DNA from: Catonia carolina | Taxonomy: Eukaryota > Arthropoda > Insecta > Hemiptera > Achilidae | NCBI GenBank assembly: GCA_035578175.1 | Contig: JAQMRL010000006.1 | Span: forward strand, 57,887,001 to 57,951,000 | Direction of reading: 5' to 3' | DNA length: 64,000 nucleotides | Shown here: piece after piece, positions 34,837 through 44,707 of the stretch | Layout: each line of letters starts with the position of its first letter | Position numbering within the stretch: the stretch's first letter is position 1 | Program-made: the position numbers and the translations under genes | Notes under the pieces: generated by a model | Told to the model about the DNA's origin: nothing | The model's input: the letters and a program-made list of their open reading frames with translations, nothing else | The model's database searches: none

Positions 34837-35259
34837 ACCCCTGGAACGAGTCTTCGGACCCTTGCTTGCAGCGCACGCATCACAACGTCGACACCACATC
34901 TCCACATCCGCCCTACAGTTCACCCAGTAAAACCGCTTTCTTATTTTCTCTAGCATCTTGTTGACGCCCAGATGACCACCGGATGCTCCACCATGGATCT
35001 CTTCCAAAACTTCAGTCGCTCTGTTCTTCGGTAGTATCTTCTGCAGTATACTACTCTTGCCATCGGCTGACTCCCACCGCCGGCTCAAGACTCCATTTAC
35101 CACTAGCAAAGACTCCCACTGAGCCCAGTAACTCTTATAAGCCGTACTCTTCATAGATATTTCACTCCAGGCAGGTCGAGAATCTTCCTCCTTTTCTTCT
35201 AGGATGTGGCGAAGATCTCTTCCGCTATCTGGTCTCGGCGCAAAATGTCGTCGTTCCAA
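34834..35259 (-). pseudogene. pol: Integrase zinc-binding domain of element 1 pol (frameshifted)
   Basis: About 141 codons, beginning between RNase H and integrase. The second half has the HHCC zinc-binding pattern: HGGASGGHLG gives the two histidines and WCRRCDAC the two cysteines, with YWVN before the cysteines. It overlaps the end of the upstream pol frame by 61 bp in a different frame. Sequence on both sides of the overlap looks like one continuous gypsy linker (PDxGxxLxxILEEKEE), so an indel close to 35220-35235 explains the shift better than programmed frameshifting. The frame ends in TGA at 34834-34836, directly before the catalytic core. Confidence 0.8.
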
Positions 35260-37526
35260 TCACAGGATGACTGAATCTGTGTTCGCTTCACAGTAATACT
35301 GTACTGTCCCTCCAGCTTCATGCAATGCTTGCAGCCTTCTGGACACGGTCTTCTGGATAGAGCGTCAGCGTTGGAATGCATTTTTCCTTTCCATTGTTCA
35401 ATTTTAAAGTCATACTCTTGCAACCACTGCATCCAGCGTGCCGTCTGTCCTTCCAGGTTCCTAAAACCAAACAACCACTGCAGAGCAGAGTGGTCCGTTC
35501 TGATAGAAAATTCTTGGGCATACAAGTATTTATGGAAATGATCAACAGTTTTCACAATAGCCAGTAACTCCTTGCGAGTGACACAATAATTTCGTTCTGC
35601 TCGTGATAGAGTCTTGCTGAAATACGCAATGACCTTCTCTTCACCGTCTTGTATCTGAGACAGCACTCCTCCAATACCAACATCACTGGCGTCTGTATCG
35701 ATGGTAAATCGCTCGCCCAGCCGCGGATACGCTAACACTGGGGACGTACATAATGCCTCCTTTTGAGCACAAAATGCCTGTGTAGCTCGGTCACTCCAAT
35801 GAAAATGTCTTCTTTCCTCAGTCAACTCAGTCAACGGCTTTGACAGATTGTGGTAATTACGAACGAATCTTCTGTAATACGTGCATAGTCCCAGGAAACT
35901 CCGAAGTTCGGTTTTACTAGTTGGTACAGGCCAGTCCTTAACGGCATTCAACTTCTCTGGATCCGTGCTGACGCCATCCCTGGATACTACGTGGCCCAGA
36001 AACTTCACTTCAGTCCTAAAAATATTGCACTTTTTAGGAGTCAATTTCAGGTTTGCTTTTCTTAACCGGTCAAACACCTTCTCCAAATTCGCCTTATGTT
36101 CACAAAATGTTTTACCCATCACGATGATGTCATCAAGATAGACCAGGCATACCTCATACGAAAGACCATGTAAAACCATTTCCATTAATCTCTCAAACGT
36201 AGCAGGCGCATTGGTAAGGCCAAACGGCATCACTGTAAATTGCCACAAACCTTCACCAGTAGAAAACGCTGTTTTCTCTTTGTCCTCCGGGTGGACCTCC
36301 ACCTGCCAGTAACCGCTCTTCATATCCAGTGTTGAGAACCACTGCGATCCTGCTACAGTATCTAGAGTATCATCGATCCTCGGCAAAGGGTAGCTGTCTT
36401 TCTTTGTTACGTCATTTAGTCTTCTGTAATCGACGCAGAATCTTAACGAACCATCTTTTTTCTTTACCAAGACTACCGGCGATGACCATGGGCTACTAGA
36501 TTCCTCAATCACTCCTTGCTTTTCCATGTTTTCCAGCTGGTTCCGAACTTCCTGTTGTTTTGCGAAAGGAACTCTCCTTGGCCGCTGACGAATAGGTAGT
36601 GTTTCGCCTGTATCGATTTTGTGATAAGTATAATTTGTTCTCCCTATATCCGTTTCACTTGTAGAAAAGATGTCCATATACTTTACCAACAACTGCCGAG
36701 CCTTCTGTCGTTCCTTTTCCGTCAGTTCACCAGCTCCTTCCAGCAGTACATCAAGGATTTTTCTTTTCTCTTCGTTCAGTCTTGGTTGAATAACGGGTCC
36801 CTCGTCGTTTTCGGCTACCCATTCAACTGGTTCGCAACGTCCTATTACTTGCCCCGGCTTCATCACTTTCCTTTCGCTAGTCACATTCGCGACCCGTACC
36901 GGAATGCAGGTAGTCTCCTGGACGAGACTTCGACCAACCAACAATCCGTCACATTTTTCCAAATTATCCGGCTCCGTGATAAGAAGTGATGACGTGACTT
37001 GCTCTTCCGGAAACGTTTCAATTATACGCTCAGTCATAGGTGGTACTACTTCTTCCCTTCTAACCAACAGCCGAACCAGTTCATTCGTAAATTCACGAGC
37101 ATGCCGATTAGGTTGCAGACATACACTCTCGTTTTCGATATTAACTAACTGTCTTTTAACATTTATAACAAAATTATAAACTCTCATGATATCTAGCCAA
37201 AGAATAAACTCATCAGAGATCGGTGCGACAAACACTACAGCCCTAATTCTACGACGGCCGAAAGCGATGTCGACCTCCGCTTCACCTTGTACTGGTACGG
37301 TCTCCCCACATGCTGTTTGAAGGACAAAACTTCTGGTTGTCTGTCTAACAACGTCTGGTGCCACCATATCTGGCCTGATGACGGATGATTTCGCACCGGT
37401 GTCGATAGTTAAAACACATGATCTTTCGTTCACGCGGGCGGGCATCATAAGACTATCACCATCACTCTTCAGTAGTGTAATGCTTACACCAGAGTCTGGG
37501 GCATTTGGTTTCACTTCAGCCGACAT
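35199..37526 (-). CDS. pol: Pol of element 1: protease, reverse transcriptase, RNase H
   Basis: 775 codons. The aspartic protease has DTGAKSS at residues 42-48. The reverse transcriptase runs from about residue 300 to 550, with FSTLDMKSGYWQ, MPFGLTNAPATF and the catalytic YLDD at 463-466. RNase H begins at about residue 605 with TIDTDASD and includes TDHSALQWL and NADALSRRP. The frame lies -1 relative to gag and is open for about 42 bp into the end of gag (to about 37592), so it may be made by -1 frameshifting as well as from the ATG at 37526. GGAAAAC just before the gag stop is only a weak slippery candidate. The frame ends early, before integrase, because of a frameshift near 35220-35235. 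Confidence 0.92.
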   Translation of the reverse strand: MSAEVKPNAPDSGVSITLLKSDGDSLMMPARVNERSCVLTIDTGAKSSVIRPDMVAPDVVRQTTRSFVLQTACGETVPVQGEAEVDIAFGRRRIRAVVFVAPISDEFILWLDIMRVYNFVINVKRQLVNIENESVCLQPNRHAREFTNELVRLLVRREEVVPPMTERIIETFPEEQVTSSLLITEPDNLEKCDGLLVGRSLVQETTCIPVRVANVTSERKVMKPGQVIGRCEPVEWVAENDEGPVIQPRLNEEKRKILDVLLEGAGELTEKERQKARQLLVKYMDIFSTSETDIGRTNYTYHKIDTGETLPIRQRPRRVPFAKQQEVRNQLENMEKQGVIEESSSPWSSPVVLVKKKDGSLRFCVDYRRLNDVTKKDSYPLPRIDDTLDTVAGSQWFSTLDMKSGYWQVEVHPEDKEKTAFSTGEGLWQFTVMPFGLTNAPATFERLMEMVLHGLSYEVCLVYLDDIIVMGKTFCEHKANLEKVFDRLRKANLKLTPKKCNIFRTEVKFLGHVVSRDGVSTDPEKLNAVKDWPVPTSKTELRSFLGLCTYYRRFVRNYHNLSKPLTELTEERRHFHWSDRATQAFCAQKEALCTSPVLAYPRLGERFTIDTDASDVGIGGVLSQIQDGEEKVIAYFSKTLSRAERNYCVTRKELLAIVKTVDHFHKYLYAQEFSIRTDHSALQWLFGFRNLEGQTARWMQWLQEYDFKIEQWKGKMHSNADALSRRPCPEGCKHCMKLEGQYSITVKRTQIQSSCDWNDDILRRDQIAEEIFATS

Positions 37527-37549
37527 ACGCCCCGCCGTGCCAGCTCGTC

Positions 37550-38737
37550 TTAGTTTTCCGACTGCGTACTTACTGATACCTGACGACCTCCCTCAGCCAG
37601 CTTTTTCTCTTGGCAGTCCCGTCTTAAATGGCCACACTTGCCGCACGTCCAACACTTGTAGTCTGCTCTCGGGCTCTTTTTCGGACAGGATGATCTTATA
37701 TGGCCGGCCTCTCCACAGTTCCAGCATTTGATTTCCTGGCTCAAAGTTACTGCTCTTCCACGGGTCGCTTTCCGTTGAACATTAAGCTCGCGAACTGGTA
37801 TCGAACGTGACGCTATCGTGGCCGCCTCCAGCGTCAAAGCCTGCACTATAGCTGCAGCCATAGTCCGATGATCACTTAGCAGAAGCAGCTTCTTCATCTC
37901 TCGTTCTCGTAGGCCGTCCACAAACGCCTGCGTAGCAAGGTGTTGTTGGATATCTACCGGTGCCGAGTGATAAGCCAACTGGCCTAACCTTTCAACTTCC
38001 GCAGCAAATTCTTGAACAGACTCGCCTGGTTTCTGGATTCGATGTTTCAGTTGGCAGCGGTACACGTTTTGTAAATGACTGTCACCGTACCGCTGCTCCA
38101 GAGCTGTTACAATACACTGGTAGCTGGCGTTTCCCGCGGGAAAAGTTCGCAGAAAGTCCGCCGCAGATCCCCGTAACGACAACATAAGGTAGGCCGCCTT
38201 TTCCGGCTCGGACCAGTTATTAAATTTTGCAGCTGCTTCAAACTGTAACTGATAAACATACCACGACATACTCCCATCAAATATCGGTACTTTTACTCTA
38301 TTCACCGATTTTTCAAACGATGATGAATTTCCGAAACTGCGTTCGGTAACATTTACGGGCATAACATCATCCGTAGCAGTTCCATTTACTTTGTTAAATT
38401 CCGGAATTCCTTTCCGTAAATCCCTTCCAATCTCCTCCTTAAACTTCCTAAATTCTTCTTCTATTTCCTTTCTAATATTTTCCCTGAACTTACAAGATTC
38501 TTCTTCGACTGTTACAATTTTTTCACTTATTTTGTCCATTCGTCCTTCAAACTGTTCCATTTTTCCTTTTAAATGATCAAAATTTTGATTTAAGCTGTCC
38601 CTAAAATTTTCAAGTTTAACATTTTGTTCTTCAAATTTAGAATTTAATTTGTCTGTTTTTAAATTTAGATTTTCGTTTAAACTAGTAATAAGAACTTTTA
38701 ATTCTTCCATTTCTCTCAGTTTTGTTCGAGTCTCCAT
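37550..38737 (-). CDS. gag: Gag of element 1
   Basis: 395 codons from an ATG about 75 bp inside the 5' primer site. Residues 1-110 are rich in E, K, L and N with heptad-like spacing, suggesting a coiled coil. Residues 150-310 form a retrotransposon Gag-type capsid region (ending in LEAATIASRS). Two CCHC zinc knuckles follow: CWNCGEAGHIRSSC at 338-351 and CWTCGKCGHLRRDC at 362-375. This layout fits the structural protein that packages the element RNA. The frame is intact and ends in TAA at 37550-37552. pol starts 24 bp downstream or by frameshifting. Confidence 0.92.
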   Translation of the reverse strand: METRTKLREMEELKVLITSLNENLNLKTDKLNSKFEEQNVKLENFRDSLNQNFDHLKGKMEQFEGRMDKISEKIVTVEEESCKFRENIRKEIEEEFRKFKEEIGRDLRKGIPEFNKVNGTATDDVMPVNVTERSFGNSSSFEKSVNRVKVPIFDGSMSWYVYQLQFEAAAKFNNWSEPEKAAYLMLSLRGSAADFLRTFPAGNASYQCIVTALEQRYGDSHLQNVYRCQLKHRIQKPGESVQEFAAEVERLGQLAYHSAPVDIQQHLATQAFVDGLREREMKKLLLLSDHRTMAAAIVQALTLEAATIASRSIPVRELNVQRKATRGRAVTLSQEIKCWNCGEAGHIRSSCPKKSPRADYKCWTCGKCGHLRRDCQEKKLAEGGRQVSVSTQSEN

Positions 38738-38811
38738 AAATCAAAACAAAGGTTTCTTTACTAATACGTAATTCGTTTACAAAATTACTCACAACGAATT
38801 ATTAGAAATTT

Positions 38812-38829
38812 ATCCCGCTTCTGACACCA
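38812..38829 (-). other. Primer binding site of element 1 (tRNA-Leu type)
   Basis: Minus strand TGGTGTCAGAAGCGGGAT, one base from the 5' LTR. It is complementary to the 3' end of a leucine tRNA (CCCACTTCTGACA plus CCA, as I recall for fly tRNA-Leu) with one mismatch. Confidence 0.75.
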
Positions 38830-38830
38830 A

Positions 38831-39262
38831 TGTTACAACTCGTTATAGTAAAGTAAAATTGTAAACTTTTATTTAATTAATTCACATATAGTTATTTAAC
38901 ACAATTATTTGACAAGAACTAAAAACTAACCTTTACAAACGACAACAATGAACATGAGTTTATGAAAATAAGTTATTAAACATTGAAAATAATACAGTTC
39001 ACACAATTAATAAACGACAAAATAAAATAGACAATATCCCTTACCAAATTAAACATTAAATAACAATGTCTGCTGACAAAATAACAAACTTCACCGTAAC
39101 GAAGAATCCCGTACAATTTAGACCACTAACACGTCAGCCATTCCAACCGCGGCCGCGTCCCAACAATGGAAACCTTCGTTTTTATATTTAACCAGTCAGC
39201 TGTTTATGAGAAGCTGATTTTATTTGACCAGCTGATTTTATTTTCGCCACTTCATTATAACA
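38831..39262 (-). repeat. 5' LTR of element 1
   Basis: 432 bp, starting TGTTACAACTCG and ending TTCATTATAACA on the plus strand. Followed by the target duplication GTAT. Confidence 0.95.
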
Positions 39263-39414
39263 GTATCATAATGTATTTAACACTTTGTGTTGTATGAATT
39301 TCAATTATGTGTTTATTTATTATAGGCCTACTAGATGTTTAGTTTTATTCAATTCATATTTCTGTAAATGATAATGTATTGTACCCAGTAGGCTATTGTT
39401 TGTCCATCGATATT

Positions 39415-39474
39415 CGGTTTTTATGTTTATTCGATTTAGGTATTTTAAAATCGAGTTTTCACCGGATATACATG
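39415..39474 (+). repeat. Family R, piece left of element 2
   Basis: AAAATCGAGTTTTCACCGGAT corresponds to AAATCGAGATTTCACCGGAT in the most complete R copy. R resumes after the LTR element at 45530, so element 2 is inserted inside R. Confidence 0.7.
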
Positions 39475-39948
39475 TGTCCCAGGTTCATAAATAAAAACTC
39501 CAAAAGGTTTTATTCTCAAAAATCCAACTTCTTTTATTAAAAGAAAATCCTTGGTAAATTTTGTTAAAATATTTAAAAACAATTAAAATTCTTTAAAATT
39601 CTTTAAAATAGTTGAATCTTTATCAAAATCTTCTAAAATTAATATTTTCGTTTAAATATAATGCTTTGAAATTAATAAATTCTTAATATTGTTTTTTACT
39701 ATAAAAATTGTACAAACCACCTATCCTTTTAAAAGTTTTAAAAAGGAATGAAGGCAACAATCCAATTTTATTAATTGAATAAAATTTTCTTGTTATTTTT
39801 TTTTTGTTCTCACATCTGACAGTTCTGTAAATGAGATCATCTGGTACGTTGGTGTTGATGCTGTGAAGTTGTGTGTTTATGTTTACGTTTGAATGTTGTT
39901 AACGTGTGTACTGTCCGTTGTGTGTCTGTATATGTGTCTCCTATTACA
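39475..39948 (-). repeat. 3' LTR of element 2
   Basis: 474 bp; differs from 45056-45529 only at GTTGAATCTTTATC versus GTTGAATTTTTATC. Confidence 0.95.
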
Positions 39949-39970
39949 ATCTTCCCCCCCCCCCCCGGGA
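39949..39970 (-). other. Polypurine tract of element 2
   Basis: On the minus strand a run of 13 G followed by AAGATT abuts the 3' LTR. The plus-strand C run is at 39954-39966. Confidence 0.75.
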
Positions 39971-40204
39971 GAGGAGACCGAAGCACAAGGCATGTGCAAG
40001 CAATAGAAAGGGGGTGGGTGCTTAAATGTAAAAGAAAAGGTGAGCATGTAGCAGTTGTCGGCCTGAGATTGTAAAATTCATTCATTCGGGGCCCCTTTCA
40101 ATAAAACATTCATATAACATGCAAACAGCATAGTTTTCGTTTTGTTACAATCATCTCAAGCTCGAGTATCGCGACAGACATCACCTAAAAATAAATTATG
40201 TAAA

Positions 40205-42595
40205 TTATGTAACTTTTTTAAGGTTAGAAATATGTTCTTTAGTTATGTCTCCTCCAATAGTCTTACGGAGTAATGCTGTAACTGGAGTAGAGAAGCCGAT
40301 GATATAAAAAGGTTCAGACCATCGATATGCCATTTTTGCACAAATATTTCTCCGTTTCGAACTTACGGGGTGAGTTTTAAGCAAAACTTTATCTCCCACC
40401 GAAAACGGGTTGGGGTGGCGTGTAGCATTATATCGGCGTGCCATATTATGATGGGATTTAATTAGTTTTCTTCTAATGTCACACATCATGTTACTGGAAC
40501 GTATAGGATTTCTATGGAGGATATCTTGGATATTCCATGCTCTATCCAACGGTGTGTGAGCTGGAAAAGTATGCAATATGTCAAATGGGCATTTCCCATG
40601 AGCATTATGTCGAGCCATATTGAAGGCTAATTGAAACCAAAATAGAGATTTGTCCCAGGTTGCTTGAGTCGTTGCATGATATGCAATAAGGATAGACCTA
40701 AGATTTCGATTTAATCGTTCGGCGTGAGATGGTTGAGGATGATAGGGTGAGAGGGTGGTCCGTTTTATGCCTAGATTGAAACAAAAGTTTTTAAACATTA
40801 TGGAATTAAAATTTTTAGCGTTATCTGTGACAATTAACCTCGGGATGGAGTAATTTTGGAAAATACGTTTTAATTCGTCTATAATGGAGGATGTGTTAGT
40901 GTTTTTTAATGGGGCTAACCATGTGAATTTTGAAAAACTATCCACTACCACTAGAATATATTTATAACCTTGATTGGTTTTTGGTAGGCTGCCTACCGTA
41001 TCAATAAACAGTGTGTCAAATGGCGCTGCCGGAACTCTGGAACTGAGATTTCCCCATTTATAATTTATTCCAGGTTTGCTGCGTTGGCAGGTTGTACAAG
41101 CATTCACTTTTAAAGGAATTTCTCGATATATAGCTGGCCAATAAAAATACCGTGTGATTTTGTGTATAGTTTTATCAACACCTAAATGTCCGCCGATTTC
41201 CGAATCATGAAAATATTTAAATACTAAATCTTTTAAGGAGTCGGGGAGAACGATTTTGGTTGGATTATTGTTTTTATCCTTTAAACATAGGACTCCTTTG
41301 GATAAACAAAATTTACTATCCCTTTGTTGTTTTTGTTGTAGGATAAAGGTATCCTGTTCCTGATGTAGTTTGATGTCTGTAAAAGATAGGGGGAACTGCG
41401 ATAATAAAGTATTAATATAAGCTATATCCTGTGGGATATCTTCATTATTTAAATCATACATCCTCGATAATGCGTCGGCTACATTATTATCCGAACCACG
41501 GATATGATTAATTTTAAATTTAAAGACAGATAATCGGAGTAACCATCTAGCCAATCTACCTAACTGTTTTGGTCTGGAAAGAAGCCAGGCTAAGGCTTGA
41601 TTATCAGTTTCTAAAAGAAATTCGCGATGTGTTAAATAGGTCCTAAAATGATCTGTTGCAAAAACAACTGCAAGACACTCTCGCTCGTATGCAGAAAACT
41701 TTCGTTCTGCTTCTGTTAATGTTTTGGAAGCATACGCTATAGGTCTTCTAGATCCTTCCTGTTCCTGAAGTAGGACAGCTCCTAGACCCGTATCAGACGC
41801 ATCCGTCTGTAAAATGAAAGTTTTGGAGAAGTCTGGTATTGCCAATACCGGGGGATTAGCGATTGCCTGTTTGAGATCTTCAAACGCAAGTTTTTGTGAG
41901 TCTCCCCAGATAAACTGAGTGTTTTTACGACGCAATTTATTTAGGGGTTCGATTCTATCAGCATAATTTTTGATAAATTTAGAAAAATAATTAATCATAC
42001 CACAATATCGATGTACTTGTTTCACTGTCGTAGGCTGTGGGTACTGCAATATTTTTTGTGTCCTAGTTGAGTCTATAGAAACTCCTTTGTACGACAATGT
42101 GTGTCCAAGAAACGGTATTTCATTTACAGCAAATGTCACCTTATCAGGATTAACTGTAATGCCAGCTTTCCGTAAAATTGACAATACTATTTTGATGTGT
42201 CTGACATGCTCTGTAAAACTTTTAGAATATATTAATATATCGTCCATGTAATTAAATACAAATTTATATTTAATATTCTTGAATAATGTATTCATAAGGC
42301 GTGTTAAAACTTGTGCGCCGGTCGACAAACCAAAAGGTAATCTTTCATATTCGTATAAGCCGTCCGGTGTGCAAAATGCGGTTATTTGACGAGATTTTTC
42401 TGTCAATTGTATGTGATGGTACGCTTGCGCTAAATCTAATGTACTGAACCATCTTGCATTGGAAAACCATTGGAAAGCATGATTTATATTCGGTAAAGGT
42501 TGGGCCTCTGAGTCAATTATTAAGTTAACTTGGCGATAGTCTACGACTAGACGACTTGTGCCGTTTGGTTTCGGAATTAGAAATGCTGGGGAGGA
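40205..42595 (-). CDS. pol: Pol of element 2: reverse transcriptase, RNase H, integrase
   Basis: The downstream part of the single gag-pol frame, after the TAG at 42596-42598; translation in this frame is open right up to the stop. From 42406 the numbering used here begins (TTG, not a real start): the YMDD catalytic box is at residues 53-56, preceded by LPFGLSTGAQVL. RNase H follows (FILQTDASDTG, LETDNQALAWL, NVADALSRM). The integrase has the HHCC zinc domain (GGHLGVDK and ACTTCQRSKPG) and a DDE core: FIDTVG, IVTDNAKNF, HPQPSHAERLNRN. The D-to-E spacing is 34 residues, one shorter than in element 1. No GPY module as clear as in element 1. Stop at 40205, about 256 bp before the LTR. Confidence 0.92.
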   Translation of the reverse strand, partial: SSPAFLIPKPNGTSRLVVDYRQVNLIIDSEAQPLPNINHAFQWFSNARWFSTLDLAQAYHHIQLTEKSRQITAFCTPDGLYEYERLPFGLSTGAQVLTRLMNTLFKNIKYKFVFNYMDDILIYSKSFTEHVRHIKIVLSILRKAGITVNPDKVTFAVNEIPFLGHTLSYKGVSIDSTRTQKILQYPQPTTVKQVHRYCGMINYFSKFIKNYADRIEPLNKLRRKNTQFIWGDSQKLAFEDLKQAIANPPVLAIPDFSKTFILQTDASDTGLGAVLLQEQEGSRRPIAYASKTLTEAERKFSAYERECLAVVFATDHFRTYLTHREFLLETDNQALAWLLSRPKQLGRLARWLLRLSVFKFKINHIRGSDNNVADALSRMYDLNNEDIPQDIAYINTLLSQFPLSFTDIKLHQEQDTFILQQKQQRDSKFCLSKGVLCLKDKNNNPTKIVLPDSLKDLVFKYFHDSEIGGHLGVDKTIHKITRYFYWPAIYREIPLKVNACTTCQRSKPGINYKWGNLSSRVPAAPFDTLFIDTVGSLPKTNQGYKYILVVVDSFSKFTWLAPLKNTNTSSIIDELKRIFQNYSIPRLIVTDNAKNFNSIMFKNFCFNLGIKRTTLSPYHPQPSHAERLNRNLRSILIAYHATTQATWDKSLFWFQLAFNMARHNAHGKCPFDILHTFPAHTPLDRAWNIQDILHRNPIRSSNMMCDIRRKLIKSHHNMARRYNATRHPNPFSVGDKVLLKTHPVSSKRRNICAKMAYRWSEPFYIIGFSTPVTALLRKTIGGDITKEHISNLKKVT

Positions 42596-44707
42596 CTAAG
42601 GTGAAACACTTTCTCGAATTACCTTATCTTTTAATAATTTATCAATTTGTTGTTTCATTTGAAATGTTTTTATTGGATTTAAGGGATAGGGCCTAGATTT
42701 TATAATTTCACTATTTTTAAGTATAATATCATATTTCAATACATGGGTACAACCTAATTTAGTTGTGAGTACATCAGGAAATTCCTTACATAAATCATTA
42801 ATTGTATTTTTAATATACTCACTTTGTTCCACGTTGTTAATCTGCTCTGGATATAGATTGGTTAGAGAAAATTGTTGATTTTTTGCCCAATCAAAGGTTA
42901 GTATAGATCTTGTAGCATTAAATATTGCGCGAGTTTTTTGTAAAAAGTTCATTCCGAGTATTATTCGGTGTTGTATTTTCGGTAATATTTTAAAATTTAT
43001 TTTCCACGATATTTTTTGAAGAGTAATTTTAACCCAGATCTGCTTATTTATTTTTAGAGGAAATCGATCAGCTGTAAGGCAAATTGTGTTAATGTTTTCT
43101 TCCTTTATAATCGCTTTTTTAGTTTTTAAAAATTTATACAGTTGTTGATTAATAATGTTATGGGTGGAACCAGAATCGATGAGGGCGTTAAATATATTAT
43201 TTTTGATTTTTATTGATAAAGCTTTTAAGGTATAATTACAATTTAACCTGTTTTCTTTTAACTTTAAATGTTTACCTGGATTATGTTTACAAATACACAT
43301 CATATGTTTATGTTCAGTGCATTTGTAAAGATTTAGTTTTTTTGAAACATCATTATTTCCTTTTTGTTGTAAAAGTTTACAATTCCTTTTGATATGACCT
43401 AATTTATGGCAATAAAAACATTTTAAAGTGGTTGCAGGTATTTGTGATCTGATTTTGTTGTGAGTTGCATCTTTTAATGTATTTTGTTTACCTTGTGAAG
43501 GTACTATGCCATTTACATCATTTATTACGCTTGTATTATTTATTTTAGATAAACCGATGTCATTCAGAGTCCTAGCATAAACTCTTTCATATACATAGGC
43601 ATCTAATTTATTGAAATCTTGTAAGTTATTAGGTTTGCCAATTATACCTATGTGCGTGGCGTATATTTCATTTAAACCGGTTAAAATTATATTAATTAAC
43701 TCACCTTCTGTCAGATCTAATCTTAACACCTCATGGTTTTCTAAAATTTCTCTTATGTATTCAGTAAGTGTCTCTGTTTGTGACTGATTTCGGTATAACA
43801 ATTTGAGTTTTAATATTTCTTTCATTTTTGGTGTGATTAGTTTGCTTACTAAATCTCTATGAAATTGATCAAAATTATGATTATTTCTAATAGAATTTTC
43901 AAAAATTTGTTCAGTGAAACCGGTCATAAATGGAGTCAACAATACCAAAGGTAAATCTACTGCATAACGTTTCTGAATTTGTTTAATAATTTTGATATTT
44001 CGTACCAACATGTCAATATCACGTCCATCAGTTATAGTTAATTGTTTTAATTCGTTTTCAATTGGATTTGCAATTTTTGTCCAATTGAAATTTAACTCAC
44101 GATGAAAATAAGCGGGATTATGATTACCTACTGCATTCGGTATTAATATGTCAGGAGTTTCGTTTCTAAGAACAGGATTTTGCATTACTGGGGGATGTAA
44201 AAGATTAACATGACCAACACCAAGATTTCCTTGTTGATCAGGTAAGAAATTATTTCCTAAATGTGCGTCTTCAGGGTTTATGTTGTTTTGCTCGAAATTA
44301 GGTTCAACTTCTAAATTGTGTAACCTATTAAGCTTCCAAATATCAAATCCTTCTTTTAAATTTTGAAATCCTACGAGTTTATCTGGTTTGTTGGGTAATA
44401 TGAATGTTAATAATTTGTTAAGCCGATCATCAAATATTTCGGCATTATACTTTTCTAATTCAGTTAAATTTTCTATGTTTCGTAACTTTACCAAATAGTT
44501 TTGACACTCCGTCAGTTGTTTGTCTATGTCAAATCTATGTAGTGTAGTTAAATCAATTTGTCGTCCATTATTTAATAGTTTTTGTAACCTTTGTTTTTTT
44601 TGTCTTACGTTTCCTGTTGTCGTGCTTTTTCGTATTCGTAATTGGAAGTTAACGTTTGTTTCGTCTAATTTAGTGGGGTCAAGAATTGGTGCTACTTGCC
44701 TATCCAT
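42596..44707 (-). CDS. gag-pol: Gag and protease part of element 2, ending at a TAG
   Basis: 703 codons from an ATG (44707). Residues 1-420 form a Gag region without strong motifs. One CCHC zinc knuckle, CFYCHKLGHIKRNC, lies at 430-443, and a cysteine/histidine-rich stretch follows (about 462-475). The protease active site NALIDSGSTHNI is near 507-518, a DSG rather than DTG variant. The frame then enters the start of the reverse transcriptase (KSRPYPLNP...) and stops at TAG (42596-42598) just after VIRESVSP, where a tryptophan is usual. The downstream frame continues in phase, so this is a nonsense mutation in a fused gag-pol and not a gag/pol boundary. Confidence 0.9.
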   Translation of the reverse strand: MDRQVAPILDPTKLDETNVNFQLRIRKSTTTGNVRQKKQRLQKLLNNGRQIDLTTLHRFDIDKQLTECQNYLVKLRNIENLTELEKYNAEIFDDRLNKLLTFILPNKPDKLVGFQNLKEGFDIWKLNRLHNLEVEPNFEQNNINPEDAHLGNNFLPDQQGNLGVGHVNLLHPPVMQNPVLRNETPDILIPNAVGNHNPAYFHRELNFNWTKIANPIENELKQLTITDGRDIDMLVRNIKIIKQIQKRYAVDLPLVLLTPFMTGFTEQIFENSIRNNHNFDQFHRDLVSKLITPKMKEILKLKLLYRNQSQTETLTEYIREILENHEVLRLDLTEGELINIILTGLNEIYATHIGIIGKPNNLQDFNKLDAYVYERVYARTLNDIGLSKINNTSVINDVNGIVPSQGKQNTLKDATHNKIRSQIPATTLKCFYCHKLGHIKRNCKLLQQKGNNDVSKKLNLYKCTEHKHMMCICKHNPGKHLKLKENRLNCNYTLKALSIKIKNNIFNALIDSGSTHNIINQQLYKFLKTKKAIIKEENINTICLTADRFPLKINKQIWVKITLQKISWKINFKILPKIQHRIILGMNFLQKTRAIFNATRSILTFDWAKNQQFSLTNLYPEQINNVEQSEYIKNTINDLCKEFPDVLTTKLGCTHVLKYDIILKNSEIIKSRPYPLNPIKTFQMKQQIDKLLKDKVIRESVSP

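Larger units (their letters stand above)
33491..39262 (-). mobile_element. Ty3/gypsy LTR retrotransposon, element 1 (complete)
   Basis: A complete 5772-bp provirus-like element on the minus strand: two 432-bp LTRs starting TGTTA and ending TAACA, target duplication GTAT on both sides (33487-33490 and 39263-39266), a tRNA-Leu-type primer site, a polypurine tract, gag and pol. The domain order protease, reverse transcriptase, RNase H, integrase defines Ty3/gypsy. There is no env frame. The LTRs differ at only two positions that I can find, so it is young, yet pol contains one frameshift and one in-frame stop. Confidence 0.95.

Noticed and set aside
37378..37731. Plus-strand open frames inside the gypsy elements (e.g. 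34603, 35881, 36621, 37378)
   Set aside because: They are antisense shadows of gag and pol with no domain of their own.
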